A stretch of 64,000 bases of DNA from Roseibacillus persicicus (lineage in GTDB: Bacteria > Verrucomicrobiota > Verrucomicrobiia > Verrucomicrobiales > Akkermansiaceae). The notes under the pieces are model-generated. The model did no database searches. It saw nothing but the letters and a program-made list of their open reading frames with translations, and had not been told where the DNA came from. The first letter of the stretch is position 1; each line of letters opens with the position of its first letter. Of this stretch, positions 19,989-29,170 are shown piece by piece. A program made the translations under genes and the position numbers. The stretch covers positions 124,001-188,000 of the forward strand of contig NZ_BMXI01000008.1 in assembly GCF_014651675.1 (NCBI RefSeq), read 5' to 3'.

Positions 19989-21023
19989 ATGATGAGCTCA
20001 ACGGACGAACATTTCATGGAGCTGGCCCTGCGGGAAGGAGAGAAGGGCCAGGGGCAAACGGCACCCAATCCCAGCGTGGGAGCGGTGGTGGTCCGTGGGG
20101 GTGAAATATTAGGAAAAGGTTATCATCCTGGAGCCGGGCTCCCTCATGCCGAGGTGCATGCGATTGCGAATGCGAGGTCGCAGGGACATGACTTGGCAGG
20201 CAGCGAGATTTTCGTCACGTTGGAACCTTGCTCCACCACGGGCCGCACTCCTCCTTGTACGAGCGCTATTCTGCAAGCTGGCATCAAGCGGGTGGTTTGG
20301 GCTGCCGATGATCCCAATCCTGCCCATTGTGGCGCGGCGCGGCAGATTCTGGAGGCAGCGGGGATCGAGGTTGCTACTAGCGTTCTAGTAGATGAGGCGG
20401 AGTATCTTCACCGGGGATTTTTCAAAGTGCAAAGAACGGGACTGCCTTGGGTCATTGTAAAGACTGCGATGAGTCTGGATGGGAGAATCACCCGCCCATC
20501 AGGGGAGGGACAGTGGCTGACTGGTTCCGAGGCCCGGGCTGATGTCCAGATCCTGCGGGGTGAGGTGGATGCGATTCTAACTAGTGGAGAAACCGCTCGC
20601 AGAGACAACCCCCGCCTGGACTACCGGGGAGAGCGCCCGGGGAAGAAACAGCCAGTGCGAGTGGTTGCTACCGAATACCCGTTGGCTGGTCTTCCAGCTG
20701 AAGCCCATCTCTTGCAGCCAAACGAAAGTGGAGCCACTCGATTTGTGAGCGGGGACCTGCGTGAAATAATGGCGAGCCTGGCAGCCGATGGATTGCAGAC
20801 CGTATTGGTAGAAGCCGGTGGCAAGCTGGTGGGCCAGTTGTTAGACGCGGGTCTCGTCGATGAGTGGGTGACTTATCTGGCTCCTTTGGTAGCCGGGGGT
20901 GATGTCGTGGCAGTGGGCGGGGAAGGCTGCTCCGTTTTGGATGAGCGCCCGCGATTGAAGAATGTGAGCTACCAACAATTTGGTGCTGATATTCGGGTGA
21001 GGGGGCTACTCCGGCGAGACTAG
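19989..21023 (+). CDS. ribD: Bifunctional riboflavin deaminase-reductase RibD
   Basis: Catalyses the deamination and sugar-reduction steps of riboflavin synthesis in the cytosol. The N-terminal deaminase domain (residues 1-145) has the zinc site in PHAEVHAIANA and PCSTTGRTPPC. The C-terminal reductase domain starts at WVIVKTAMSLDGRITRPSGE, with SEARADVQILR, DAILTSGETARRDNPRL and LVEAGGKLVGQLL motifs. At 344 residues it is full length. Two consecutive ATG codons open the gene; I use the first. The 205 bases upstream show no FMN riboswitch, so control by FMN is not supported here. Confidence 0.95.
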   Translation: MMSSTDEHFMELALREGEKGQGQTAPNPSVGAVVVRGGEILGKGYHPGAGLPHAEVHAIANARSQGHDLAGSEIFVTLEPCSTTGRTPPCTSAILQAGIKRVVWAADDPNPAHCGAARQILEAAGIEVATSVLVDEAEYLHRGFFKVQRTGLPWVIVKTAMSLDGRITRPSGEGQWLTGSEARADVQILRGEVDAILTSGETARRDNPRLDYRGERPGKKQPVRVVATEYPLAGLPAEAHLLQPNESGATRFVSGDLREIMASLAADGLQTVLVEAGGKLVGQLLDAGLVDEWVTYLAPLVAGGDVVAVGGEGCSVLDERPRLKNVSYQQFGADIRVRGLLRRD

Positions 21024-21062
21024 GCCCGTCTTTAGGTTCAGCTATTTGTTTTATTGCAGAAA

Positions 21063-21131
21063 GCAGCCATACCGTCGGGGCTTTCAAGGCTCAGTGAGTT
21101 CCTCAAAATGGCTGCCCCTCGGTATGGCTGC
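21063..21131. repeat. Imperfect inverted repeat (18-19 base arms) between convergent genes
   Basis: The left arm 21063-21081 begins GCAGCCATACCG and the right arm 21114-21131 ends CGGTATGGCTGC; the pairing continues through a GGGGC/GCCCC block with one small mismatch. The spacer is about 32 bases. It lies between ribD and the convergent secreted-protein gene. There is no clear T-run directly after either arm, so it may act as a transcription-blocking hairpin or be a mobile palindromic element. Confidence 0.6.
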
Positions 21132-21160
21132 CTTCGCAAAAAATAGCCTTCTTTCGCGTC

Positions 21161-22735
21161 TTAGTCTTCTGCCACGAGAACGTCGTCGATATACCATCCC
21201 AAGAAGTTTCCTGGGTTGGTCCCTACGAAACGGAATTCCAATCGAACCGCTTGACCGTAGGCCGAGGCCGGAAGCGAAATCGGTTCCACCATGGTCCAGC
21301 TGGCGTTGGTGAGACGCGTGTCGGTAGAGATATAAATGGGAGTGGATTCTATCAAGGCATCGGTTTCATCATCGATGAGGTAGACCTCCGCAGTGTCTGC
21401 TGGCAAGAAGTCGGCAGCCTCGGCGAAGCTCAGACTAGCTGCTGTTACATTGGTCAAATCTATGACTGGAGAACGTAAAAAAGTGTCGGTTCCCACAGAA
21501 TAGTAGCTTGTTAGAGCGGTTCCCCAAGCTCCTGCAGAACCGCCGTTGCCCGAAGTCACCGATCCTCCGATGCCACCACCGGAAGGAAGTCCGTGTTCCC
21601 AAATGGATTCCGTGGAATTGTTGATCGCAGTAAAGCCTCCGTTGTCATTCTCGAAAGAAGCATAGAACAGAGGCTCGGTTTCTTGAACCACGTAGAAGGT
21701 CTTGGGGTCGGCAGGAAGCGCGGTGGTGAAGGTGTTGATGCCTGAACCGTCGGCGCTTAAACCTTTCGCAACCGGAGTCCAGGCCTCGAGCGCGAGACCA
21801 AGGTCGGTGGTAGAAAGCAAGTCGTAGAAGGTTCCAGTCGAATTGCTCCAGGCAAAATCGAGCTCGGAGCCATCGGAGCTCCGTGCGATTTCAAGCTCAA
21901 GTTCGGTTTCGCTCTGGGTCGCTTCGACGGTCAAGGAGACGATCTGAAAGGCGCTTTCATCATTTTGCCCATAGGCATAGAAATGATAGTCACGGGTGAG
22001 ATCAAAGGTGACACCGGCCTCGGAGAAATTGCCGGCGGTCGCCTCGGCACCATCGATGCTATAGGACCAATTGCCTTCCATATCGGCCTCCAAAACCAAG
22101 GTGTGAACTCCAACGGTGAAGGGCTGTCCGTTGCTAATTGGAACGACGATTCCATCTCCTCCGATAAAGTTGAGTCCCACTGGGGGCGAGGTGGCGGTCG
22201 GTGAGGACGCGCTGTCCGTCAGATTGAAGCCGAGGCCGTAGTGGTTCGAGGGGGAAACGCCGAAGACATCGCGAGTGGTGGTTTCGTCTTCCTCGTTTTT
22301 GATCAGCTCATCGACCAAGCCGAAATTCACCCGGTTGGAAAGAGTGGTGTGACCCGTTTCTTTCACAACCGTCAGACTGGCGACGTTGTAGGTCACCTCC
22401 AGGCGAAAGCCCTGTGACAGGTCGAACTGCCCGGTGGTGGCAATTCCCGCGCGGGACCCACCGGATGTGGTGGCGATGAATTCCAAGTTCTCATTGTTGT
22501 CCGTCCAGTTGCCGGAAGTTCCCGAGAAGACAACCTCCATACCGGCCCCGGTTCCCAAATTAAGCTCCACGCCATCTCCATCAAAGTCATCCTGGTAAAC
22601 GAGGTCCAGTGCGCTCAAAGAAAGAGAAGCTCCTGCGAAGAGGAGGCTGGAGAGAATTCCGCTGCGGCGAGCGTTGAATCGAGTGTTCGTCCGGAGGGTA
22701 GAGGTGGGCCAATGCCTTTTGTTTCGAGTAATCAT
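21161..22735 (-). CDS. Secreted protein with LamG/lectin-like and MAM-like (choice-of-anchor J) domains
   Basis: A 524-residue exported protein. A long, arginine-rich N-terminus ends in a hydrophobic signal (GILSSLLFAGASLSLSA). Residues 45-260 look like a concanavalin/LamG-like jelly roll (VYQDDFDGDGVELNLG, later FRLEVTYNVASL and HFYAYGQND). The last 170 residues follow the cleaved-adhesin or MAM-like pattern, with FYASFENDNGGF, then FLRSPVIDLTN, and the ending GNFLGWYIDDVLV. It lacks the PEP-CTERM tail of its neighbours. A role in carbohydrate or surface binding is inferred from the fold only. It is divergent from the third sulfatase, with a long AT-rich region between. Confidence 0.75.
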   Translation of the reverse strand: MITRNKRHWPTSTLRTNTRFNARRSGILSSLLFAGASLSLSALDLVYQDDFDGDGVELNLGTGAGMEVVFSGTSGNWTDNNENLEFIATTSGGSRAGIATTGQFDLSQGFRLEVTYNVASLTVVKETGHTTLSNRVNFGLVDELIKNEEDETTTRDVFGVSPSNHYGLGFNLTDSASSPTATSPPVGLNFIGGDGIVVPISNGQPFTVGVHTLVLEADMEGNWSYSIDGAEATAGNFSEAGVTFDLTRDYHFYAYGQNDESAFQIVSLTVEATQSETELELEIARSSDGSELDFAWSNSTGTFYDLLSTTDLGLALEAWTPVAKGLSADGSGINTFTTALPADPKTFYVVQETEPLFYASFENDNGGFTAINNSTESIWEHGLPSGGGIGGSVTSGNGGSAGAWGTALTSYYSVGTDTFLRSPVIDLTNVTAASLSFAEAADFLPADTAEVYLIDDETDALIESTPIYISTDTRLTNASWTMVEPISLPASAYGQAVRLEFRFVGTNPGNFLGWYIDDVLVAED

Positions 22736-23056
22736 GGTGTGCAGATGCTCATTTGAGCGCGGAAACCAATCGCCCCGTTTGAACCATCTTCAATCAAAAT
22801 GTCAGTCAGAATCGTAATTAATTACAATTTTAGCGCTAATACGATGTAATATTGATTGGGAGTGACGCTATTCGTCTCCAATTCACACCCCGGGTCGCTT
22901 TTCGCAGCGTCCAAGGAACCTCTGCATTTGCTTCCTGAGGATTATTTTTGGAAGCGGGCTTGTGAAATCAGAATCATAACCTCATTGTTTTAATGAAATC
23001 ACCCAAAAACGATGCTCCGAACGTGTCGTATCCGGTGTCAGCCATCATCAGACCTC
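22736..23056. promoter_or_regulatory. Divergent promoter region with 20-base near-palindrome
   Basis: This 321-base stretch separates two divergent secreted-protein genes and is AT-rich in its middle. It contains GTAATTAATTAC, a perfect 12-base palindrome, at 22814-22825; with flanking bases it extends to a 20-base palindrome at 22810-22829 with a single mismatched pair. This is a plausible operator for one or both genes. No gene is seen in the stretch. Confidence 0.4.
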
Positions 23057-24772
23057 ATGAAACTTTCCATTCTCCTGCTCACCCTTTCCGGTGCTTTGTT
23101 CTCATCTTTTGCGCAAGCGGAAGAGAAAAAGCCCAACGTCCTCTTCATCGCCCTCGATGATCTCAACGATTGGATTGGTTGCTTGGGTGGGCATCCGCAG
23201 ACCATCACGCCAAACTTGGATCGACTGGCGGAGAGCGGACTGCTTTTCACCAATGCTCACTGTGCCGCTCCGGCTTGCAATGCCTCCCGCACCGCGATCT
23301 TCACTGGCCGCTCGCCTCATCGCAGTGGAGTTTACACCAATGCCCAAAAGCTGCGGGATGTCCTGCCCGATGATGTTCTGCTCTCCAAACATTTTTCGAA
23401 CAATGGCTATTGGTCCACGGGCTCAGGCAAGATGTTGCACTACTTCATCGATGCCCAGTCCTGGGATGATTACTACCCCAAACGGGAAACCGAGATGCCC
23501 ATCCCGGACACCTTGTATCCGGAAACCCGCCCCCTCAATTTGCCCAAAGCCGGGCCTTGGCAATACATCGAGACCGATTGGGGCCCTTTGGAAACCAGCG
23601 ATGAAAAGTTCGGGGGCGATTACACCGTCAGTCAGTATGTCGGTGACTATCTTTCAAAGGAGCATGAAAAGCCCTTCTTCCTCGCCTGTGGGATCTATCG
23701 CCCCCATGAACCCTGGTTCGTGCCCGCGAAGTATTTCGAGAAGTTTCCCCTCGAGTCCATCCAGCTCCCCCCCGGCTATCGTTCCGACGACTTGGAGGAC
23801 GTTCCGGCCTTGGGCCAGAAGGTTGCCCACAATCGCTACTTTCCTCACATCCAGAAGCATGACCAATGGAAGCAGGGGGTTCAGTCCTATTTGGCCTCCA
23901 TTCATTTCGCGGATGCGATGCTGGGGCGCGTCTTGGATGCCTTGGAAAAAGGACCGAACAGCGACAATACCATTGTCGTTCTCTGGTCGGACCACGGCTG
24001 GCATTTGGGTGAAAAAGAGCATTGGCAGAAGTATACCGGTTGGCGTCAGTGCACCCGCGTGCCATTGATGATGAAAGTGCCCGCCTCTCTGTCGGCAGCT
24101 CTCCCCGAAGGCACTCCGGTGGGGGTCAAGTGCAACCAGCCTGCCAGCCTGCTCAGTCTCTATCCGACCTTGGTCGAGCTCTGTGGCTTGCCGGCCATGG
24201 ACCAATGTGATGGCGAATCGCTCCTGCCTTTGCTCAAGGATGCCACCCTTCCCACCCCACCGGCGGCCACCTATCTCGATGATGCCAAGAGCCTTTCCCT
24301 CAGTGGAGAAAACTGGCGCTACATCCGCTACGGGGACGGCACCGAAGAGCTCTATGACATCGTCAATGATCCCTATGAATGGAAAAACCTCGCCCAGTCC
24401 GCTGAGCACCGCGATGAACTGGAAACCCTGAAGTCTTTCCTCCCCAAGACCATGGTTCCCAAGCCTCCGGTGAAGGTGAAGGATCTGCCCTCGCTCCGTT
24501 GGGTGCAAGTGACCGAAGCCTCTGACGTGCCGCCCTCAAAGCCTGACGGAAATCTGATGCGGTTGGTCTTCGTCAACGAGCGGTCGATGGAACTCATCAT
24601 CAATCGCGTCGGTGAAGATGGGACACTCGAGACCAAAGGAAAAGTGGAAGGAAATGCCGAGCAGGAGCTCAAAGGGCGCCCGGGTTCAGTCTGGGTCATC
24701 ACCACACTCGACAAGAAACTTGTCGGATACTTCCGGGCCGGTGACCGCGCTGCCAAAGGAGTGATCAAGTGA
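23057..24772 (+). CDS. Secreted sulfatase (iduronate-2-sulfatase-like)
   Basis: A 571-residue exported sulfatase. The ATG at 23057 begins a signal peptide (MKLSILLLTLSGALFSSFAQ), then NVLFIALDDLNDWIGCLGGH, the iduronate-2-sulfatase-like variant of the N-terminal metal-binding block. The formylglycine motif is CNASR (Cys74, a C-x-A-S-R form). Later blocks include GSGKMLHYF, FLACGIYRPHEPWFVP, and WSDHGWHLGEKEHWQKYT. An extra 80-residue C-terminal extension with no known domain ends AAKGVIK. The substrate is probably a sulfated uronic-acid or fucose-containing glycan, inferred from the subfamily-like motifs only. Confidence 0.92.
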   Translation: MKLSILLLTLSGALFSSFAQAEEKKPNVLFIALDDLNDWIGCLGGHPQTITPNLDRLAESGLLFTNAHCAAPACNASRTAIFTGRSPHRSGVYTNAQKLRDVLPDDVLLSKHFSNNGYWSTGSGKMLHYFIDAQSWDDYYPKRETEMPIPDTLYPETRPLNLPKAGPWQYIETDWGPLETSDEKFGGDYTVSQYVGDYLSKEHEKPFFLACGIYRPHEPWFVPAKYFEKFPLESIQLPPGYRSDDLEDVPALGQKVAHNRYFPHIQKHDQWKQGVQSYLASIHFADAMLGRVLDALEKGPNSDNTIVVLWSDHGWHLGEKEHWQKYTGWRQCTRVPLMMKVPASLSAALPEGTPVGVKCNQPASLLSLYPTLVELCGLPAMDQCDGESLLPLLKDATLPTPPAATYLDDAKSLSLSGENWRYIRYGDGTEELYDIVNDPYEWKNLAQSAEHRDELETLKSFLPKTMVPKPPVKVKDLPSLRWVQVTEASDVPPSKPDGNLMRLVFVNERSMELIINRVGEDGTLETKGKVEGNAEQELKGRPGSVWVITTLDKKLVGYFRAGDRAAKGVIK

Positions 24773-24861
24773 AGTGCCGGGGAGTCGAGAGCGGGAAAAA
24801 GGACCCACAAAATTGTCATAAAAGGGGAGACAGCGTCTGATCCGACCGTAGAGTTTTGCAC

Positions 24862-26982
24862 ATGATCCGAACGCTCCTCGCCTTCGCCCCGCTGACCCTT
24901 CTGGCAGAATCTGAAATGACTTTAACTTATCCTGACTCCCGGCCGGGCGATACGGTGGAGACTCTCCACGGTGTCGAGGTCGCCGATCCTTATCGCTGGC
25001 TCGAAGATCTCAATTCTTCAGAAACTGCTTCGTGGGTTGAAACCCAGAATGAGCTCACCGAAGACTATCTTTCGGAGATTCCGGGCGCGGAGACGATTAA
25101 CAAACATCTCACCGAGCTCTGGAATTATGAACGCTTCGGGATGCCTTTCCATGAAGGGGACCGTTACTTCTATTCGAAAAACGACGGGCTGCAGAATCAG
25201 TCCGTTCTCTATACAACCTTGAGCCTGGAGGAAGAAGGGTCGGTTCTGATGGACCCCAACACTTTGTCTGAGGACGGGACGGTTGCTTTGGATGATTATT
25301 CAATCTCCGACGACGGCAAGCTGATGGCTTACTCCATTTCGCGTTCCGGTTCCGATTGGGTGGAGTGGAAGGTGCGGGACATTGCGACCGGCAAGGACCT
25401 GTCGGATCATCTCTTGTGGTCGAAGTTTTCGGGTGCCAATTGGTCGAAGGATGGCAAAGGTTTTTACTACGGCCGCTATGCCCCGCCAAAGGAGGGTGAC
25501 GAGTTCACGGCCAAGAATACCGACAAGAAGATCTACTATCACCGCATCGGCGACGATCAGGAAGATGATGTCCTCGTCTACGAGCGTCCCGACCAACCTC
25601 TCTGGGGTCTCTCCGCTGGTGTCACCGATGACGGGCGCTATCTGATCTATTACATTTCGCAAGGCACCGATACCAAGAACGGCCTTTTCTATCAGGATCT
25701 CTCCCAACCGGATTCGCCGGTGGTCGAGCTCTTGGCCGATTTTGATGCATCGTATGGTTATGTGACGAATCTGGGGAGCACCTTTCTGGTGCGCACCGAC
25801 CTCGACGCCCCCAAGCAACGCTTGGTCGCCATCGATTTGGAGAACCCCGCGCGTGAAAACTGGAAGACCGTCATTCCCGAAAGTGAAGCCACCCTGCGCT
25901 CGGTTTCGCACGTGGGCGGAATCTTGGTCGCGAGTTACATGAAGGACGCCCATAGCCAGATTCTGCGCTATGAGGAGGATGGAACCCTCCTTGGTGAAGT
26001 CGCTCTGCCAGGCTTGGGTAGCGCGGGCGGATTTCGCGGAAAGAAGGAGGCGAAGGAGACCTTCTACGCCTATTCTTCCTTCACCGATCCTGGCACCATC
26101 TTTCGCTACGATATTTCTAGTAATACCTCGACCATCTTCAAACGGCCCGAGTCCAAATTCGATCCGGCAAACTACGAGACCAGGCAGATTTTCTATTCAT
26201 CAAAGGATGGCACCAAGGTCCCCATGTTCATTGTCCACAAGAAGGGGATTGAGCTCAATGGCCAGAACCCTACTTATCTCTATGCTTACGGTGGATTTAA
26301 CATTTCGCTAACTCCCAGTTACTCGCCGGTAGTGATGACTTGGCTGGATATGGGCGGAGTCTATGCTTTGCCCAATCTACGGGGTGGCGGAGAGTATGGT
26401 GAGGACTGGCACCAGGGCGGGATGAAGCTTCGCAAGCAAAACGTCTTCGACGATTTCATCGCGGCTGCGGAATACCTCATCGAGGAAAACTACACCTCTT
26501 CCCCCAAGCTTGCGATTGCCGGAGGCTCCAATGGGGGTCTCCTCGTCGGTGCTTGTATGGTCCAAAGGCCTGATCTCTATGGCGCCTGTTTGCCTGCGGT
26601 GGGGGTGATGGATATGCTGCGCTTTCACAAGTTCACCATCGGTTGGGCCTGGCAGGCGGAATATGGCTCGCCCGACAACAAGGAGGAGTTCCTCGCGCTG
26701 AAGGCTTATTCGCCCTACCACAATTTGAAAAAAGGAGAGAACTATCCCGCGACCATGGTCACCACCTCCGACCACGATGATCGGGTGGTGCCTTCGCATT
26801 CTTTTAAATTCGCGGCCGCCCTGCAGGCAGCCAACGAAGGGCCCGATCCGATGTTGATTCGCATTGAGACCAAGTCTGGTCATGGCGCGGGCACGCCAAC
26901 CTCCAAACGCATCGAGCAAGCCACCGACAAGTTTACTTTCCTGAGCAAGGAGCTGAACTTTGAGGTGAATCTGGACGAGTAA
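24862..26982 (+). CDS. Prolyl oligopeptidase (S9A family), probably exported
   Basis: A 706-residue serine peptidase that cuts short peptides after proline. The start at 24862 gives a short signal-like leader (MIRTLLAFAPLTLLAE), suggesting a periplasmic location. The N-terminal part (DPYRWLEDLNSSETASWVE) and the seven-bladed propeller are followed by the alpha/beta-hydrolase domain. The catalytic Ser556 lies in AGGSNGGLLVGA, Asp639 in SDHDDRVVPSHSF and His674 in GHGAGTPTSK, a complete and correctly spaced triad. Upstream (24808-24820) lies a TTGTCATAA motif also seen before the gene at 28346. Peptide scavenging is the likely role. Confidence 0.93.
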   Translation: MIRTLLAFAPLTLLAESEMTLTYPDSRPGDTVETLHGVEVADPYRWLEDLNSSETASWVETQNELTEDYLSEIPGAETINKHLTELWNYERFGMPFHEGDRYFYSKNDGLQNQSVLYTTLSLEEEGSVLMDPNTLSEDGTVALDDYSISDDGKLMAYSISRSGSDWVEWKVRDIATGKDLSDHLLWSKFSGANWSKDGKGFYYGRYAPPKEGDEFTAKNTDKKIYYHRIGDDQEDDVLVYERPDQPLWGLSAGVTDDGRYLIYYISQGTDTKNGLFYQDLSQPDSPVVELLADFDASYGYVTNLGSTFLVRTDLDAPKQRLVAIDLENPARENWKTVIPESEATLRSVSHVGGILVASYMKDAHSQILRYEEDGTLLGEVALPGLGSAGGFRGKKEAKETFYAYSSFTDPGTIFRYDISSNTSTIFKRPESKFDPANYETRQIFYSSKDGTKVPMFIVHKKGIELNGQNPTYLYAYGGFNISLTPSYSPVVMTWLDMGGVYALPNLRGGGEYGEDWHQGGMKLRKQNVFDDFIAAAEYLIEENYTSSPKLAIAGGSNGGLLVGACMVQRPDLYGACLPAVGVMDMLRFHKFTIGWAWQAEYGSPDNKEEFLALKAYSPYHNLKKGENYPATMVTTSDHDDRVVPSHSFKFAAALQAANEGPDPMLIRIETKSGHGAGTPTSKRIEQATDKFTFLSKELNFEVNLDE

Positions 26983-27052
26983 GCCCGGGGATTTCCAAAA
27001 ACCTGCTGGAAAAGTAAAAACCGGATGCCATGCTCTCCGGTTGGTGCAGGTG

Positions 27053-28288
27053 ATGGTTTGTTCTAGCTCAGCTTTTCTTCGTGGTGGCATCGTCTTGATG
27101 GCTGCCATCGCTACCGGGGAAGGGCAGACTCCTCTGTGCCCCAATATGCCGAGCGGACCAACCATCGTGGATCCCACGATGGCGAGTTGTATCTATGACG
27201 CCGCGAACGATGCGGCAGTCATCACCCTCAATGGCAATGCTGTTCTGGACTGGCGGCGGGTGCGTCTCACTCCGGAAAGTTCCCTGACCTTTAACTTCTC
27301 CTCCGACACCAATGGAGGAACGGTTCTCAACCGCTTGGCTCCTCTCAATCTTGGGCGGACCCATCAGTTCAATGGCACCCTGACTTCCAACGGACGAGTG
27401 GTGATTCTGAGTCCCAGTTCGGCCGTCAGCTTGTCGGGGGTTATTACGGCTGATGAACTCGTAGCAGTCGTTCACGAGGTGAACCCGGCGGGGGAGGCTG
27501 CTCTCTTGCAGGGCAATCAAGCGGTCGACTTTGCAATCGATTCGACTGCATCATCGACTAGCCGGTTGCTCACGGTTTCGAACGCTCAAATCACCTCCAC
27601 AGGCGGAGATGTGGTGCTGGGAGCCGCGCGGGGAGTGACCATTGCCAATACCAGTTCCCGGCCGACGACGATCACCTCGGCGGAAGCAACCCGGGTCTTT
27701 GGCGGAAGTCGTATCAACTACGATCCTTCTAAAACAACTGGGGAAAAGATCACTCCCTTGCCGGGGAATGAGAACAGCTTCGTGAGCCATTCCGGCACCA
27801 TCACGGCGGGTAGCGATGTCGAAATTCGTGCCAGTGAGAGCAGCCAGCTGCTGATTACCGGTCCCATCTCCGCCAACCATGGTCAGGGTCGAATCTTTCT
27901 TCGGGTCGATGACGGTCGCATCGACCTCAATCCCAATGCGAATCTAGCGGGGACCCTGGAGACCACGGGCACCTTCGCCTCCGCTCTCTTCGAAACCAAC
28001 GAGGGCGATACCCCTGGCACTAGCAGTCCTTCCGTGGGACTCTTTCCTTCCCTGAGAAAGGAAAATGCGACCGACCGAAAGAGCAAACGGAGTGAACCCG
28101 TGAAAGTTTTTCAAGGAGCTCCGGTGACCGCCAGTGCCGAAGCCTCCCGCAAGTCGAAGCCGCCCAGCCAAGCCAACTCCCGCTCCGAACTGGCCAAGCA
28201 GAACCAGGGAAACAAGCGGGCGCTGGTCCAGCGGTCCGGCTTCTTTGGCCTGCGAAGCTCCCAAGCGCAGGAAAAGAAGTCGCGCTAG
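27053..28288 (+). CDS. Secreted filamentous-haemagglutinin-like protein
   Basis: A protein of about 411 residues. The hydrophobic leader (FLRGGIVLMAAIATGEG) looks like a signal peptide. Residues 30-160 follow the TPS/filamentous-haemagglutinin N-terminal pattern (NGNAVLDWRRVRLTPESS, then NRLAPLNLGRTHQFNGTL and VVILSPSSAVSLSGVI), which starts a right-handed beta-helix. The last 80 residues are rich in Lys, Arg, Ser and Gln and look disordered. It is short for a TPS exoprotein and no TpsB-type pore gene is adjacent, so export beyond the outer membrane is uncertain. I use the ATG at 27053; a TTG at 27041 is in frame. Confidence 0.7.
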   Translation: MVCSSSAFLRGGIVLMAAIATGEGQTPLCPNMPSGPTIVDPTMASCIYDAANDAAVITLNGNAVLDWRRVRLTPESSLTFNFSSDTNGGTVLNRLAPLNLGRTHQFNGTLTSNGRVVILSPSSAVSLSGVITADELVAVVHEVNPAGEAALLQGNQAVDFAIDSTASSTSRLLTVSNAQITSTGGDVVLGAARGVTIANTSSRPTTITSAEATRVFGGSRINYDPSKTTGEKITPLPGNENSFVSHSGTITAGSDVEIRASESSQLLITGPISANHGQGRIFLRVDDGRIDLNPNANLAGTLETTGTFASALFETNEGDTPGTSSPSVGLFPSLRKENATDRKSKRSEPVKVFQGAPVTASAEASRKSKPPSQANSRSELAKQNQGNKRALVQRSGFFGLRSSQAQEKKSR

Positions 28289-28345
28289 CAGACAAAATTG
28301 CGTTCATGACAAAATCCGATTGATTAATTTGTCATAATAATTAAG

Positions 28346-29170
28346 ATGTCTTTAGTGATGAACTTTGGTCAATCCTCCTTCCCGCTCCGCCGTCTTTGGA
28401 TTGCGGCCGTGGCGGCTTTCACTTTTGAGAAAGCCCACTCGCAGATTCAAGTGGATACCGAGATGGTGATTCTAGTCGATGCGCAGACCTATTCGCAATC
28501 CGACTTCAACCTCATTTTAGAAGGAGTCGCCCAATCCTTCGAAAGCCAGAACTTCATCAACGCGGTCGCCGCCGGACAGTATGGAAAGATTGCCGCGAGT
28601 GTGGTCCTCTTCAATTCGAATGGGGGAGAGACTGTCGGAGTACCTTGGATGGAACTCTCTTCCGCCAATGACTTGCAGGGCTTTGCCAGCACCGTGCGCG
28701 GTATGTCCAATCCCACTCCATGGGGGAATGCGAGCTACGCGAGTGCCATCACGACAGGCGCTGCTCAAATTGCCTCTTCCGCCTTCGCTGGCACTGTACG
28801 TCAGTTGTCGATCATCGACGATGGGACTGGCTTTTGGGCGGTCCAACCAGCTAACACCCAGACCGCGCGGGATACCGCTCTGGCTTCTTCCGTCGACGTC
28901 ATTAATGCTCTCGTCTTTGACGTTCAGTATCAGGTCGCTACGGTGGAAAATTACTACAATAACAACGTCGTCAGTGGTGGCCCAAATGGAACTGTCACTG
29001 CAGTTGCAAGCCCCCAGGGAGGGGCCAAGCCCGCCTCGGATACCCAATCCATCCTGCTTGGGATTTCCAATACTCTCGCCGGCCCCACCGTCACCGCTGT
29101 TCCCGAGCCCAGCTCTGCTGCCCTTGCAATTTTGGCACTATCGTGGGGCATGCTCCGCCGTCGTCGCTAG
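28346..29170 (+). CDS. DUF1194 (VWA-like) protein with PEP-CTERM sorting signal
   Basis: A 274-residue exported protein. After a signal peptide (LWIAAVAAFTFEKAHSQ) a von Willebrand A-type fold follows: EMVILVDAQTYSQSDF with the first metal-site position, VVLFNSNGG, then VRQLSIIDDGTGFW. This order is that of DUF1194, although the classical DxSxS metal site is altered to DAQTYS. The protein ends VPEPSSAALAILALSWGMLR-RRR, a verrucomicrobial PEP-CTERM tail recognised by an exosortase that is not encoded here. Its last 4 bases overlap the convergent CHAT gene. An inverted repeat of ATGACAAA lies just upstream (28306-28335). Confidence 0.85.
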   Translation: MSLVMNFGQSSFPLRRLWIAAVAAFTFEKAHSQIQVDTEMVILVDAQTYSQSDFNLILEGVAQSFESQNFINAVAAGQYGKIAASVVLFNSNGGETVGVPWMELSSANDLQGFASTVRGMSNPTPWGNASYASAITTGAAQIASSAFAGTVRQLSIIDDGTGFWAVQPANTQTARDTALASSVDVINALVFDVQYQVATVENYYNNNVVSGGPNGTVTAVASPQGGAKPASDTQSILLGISNTLAGPTVTAVPEPSSAALAILALSWGMLRRRR

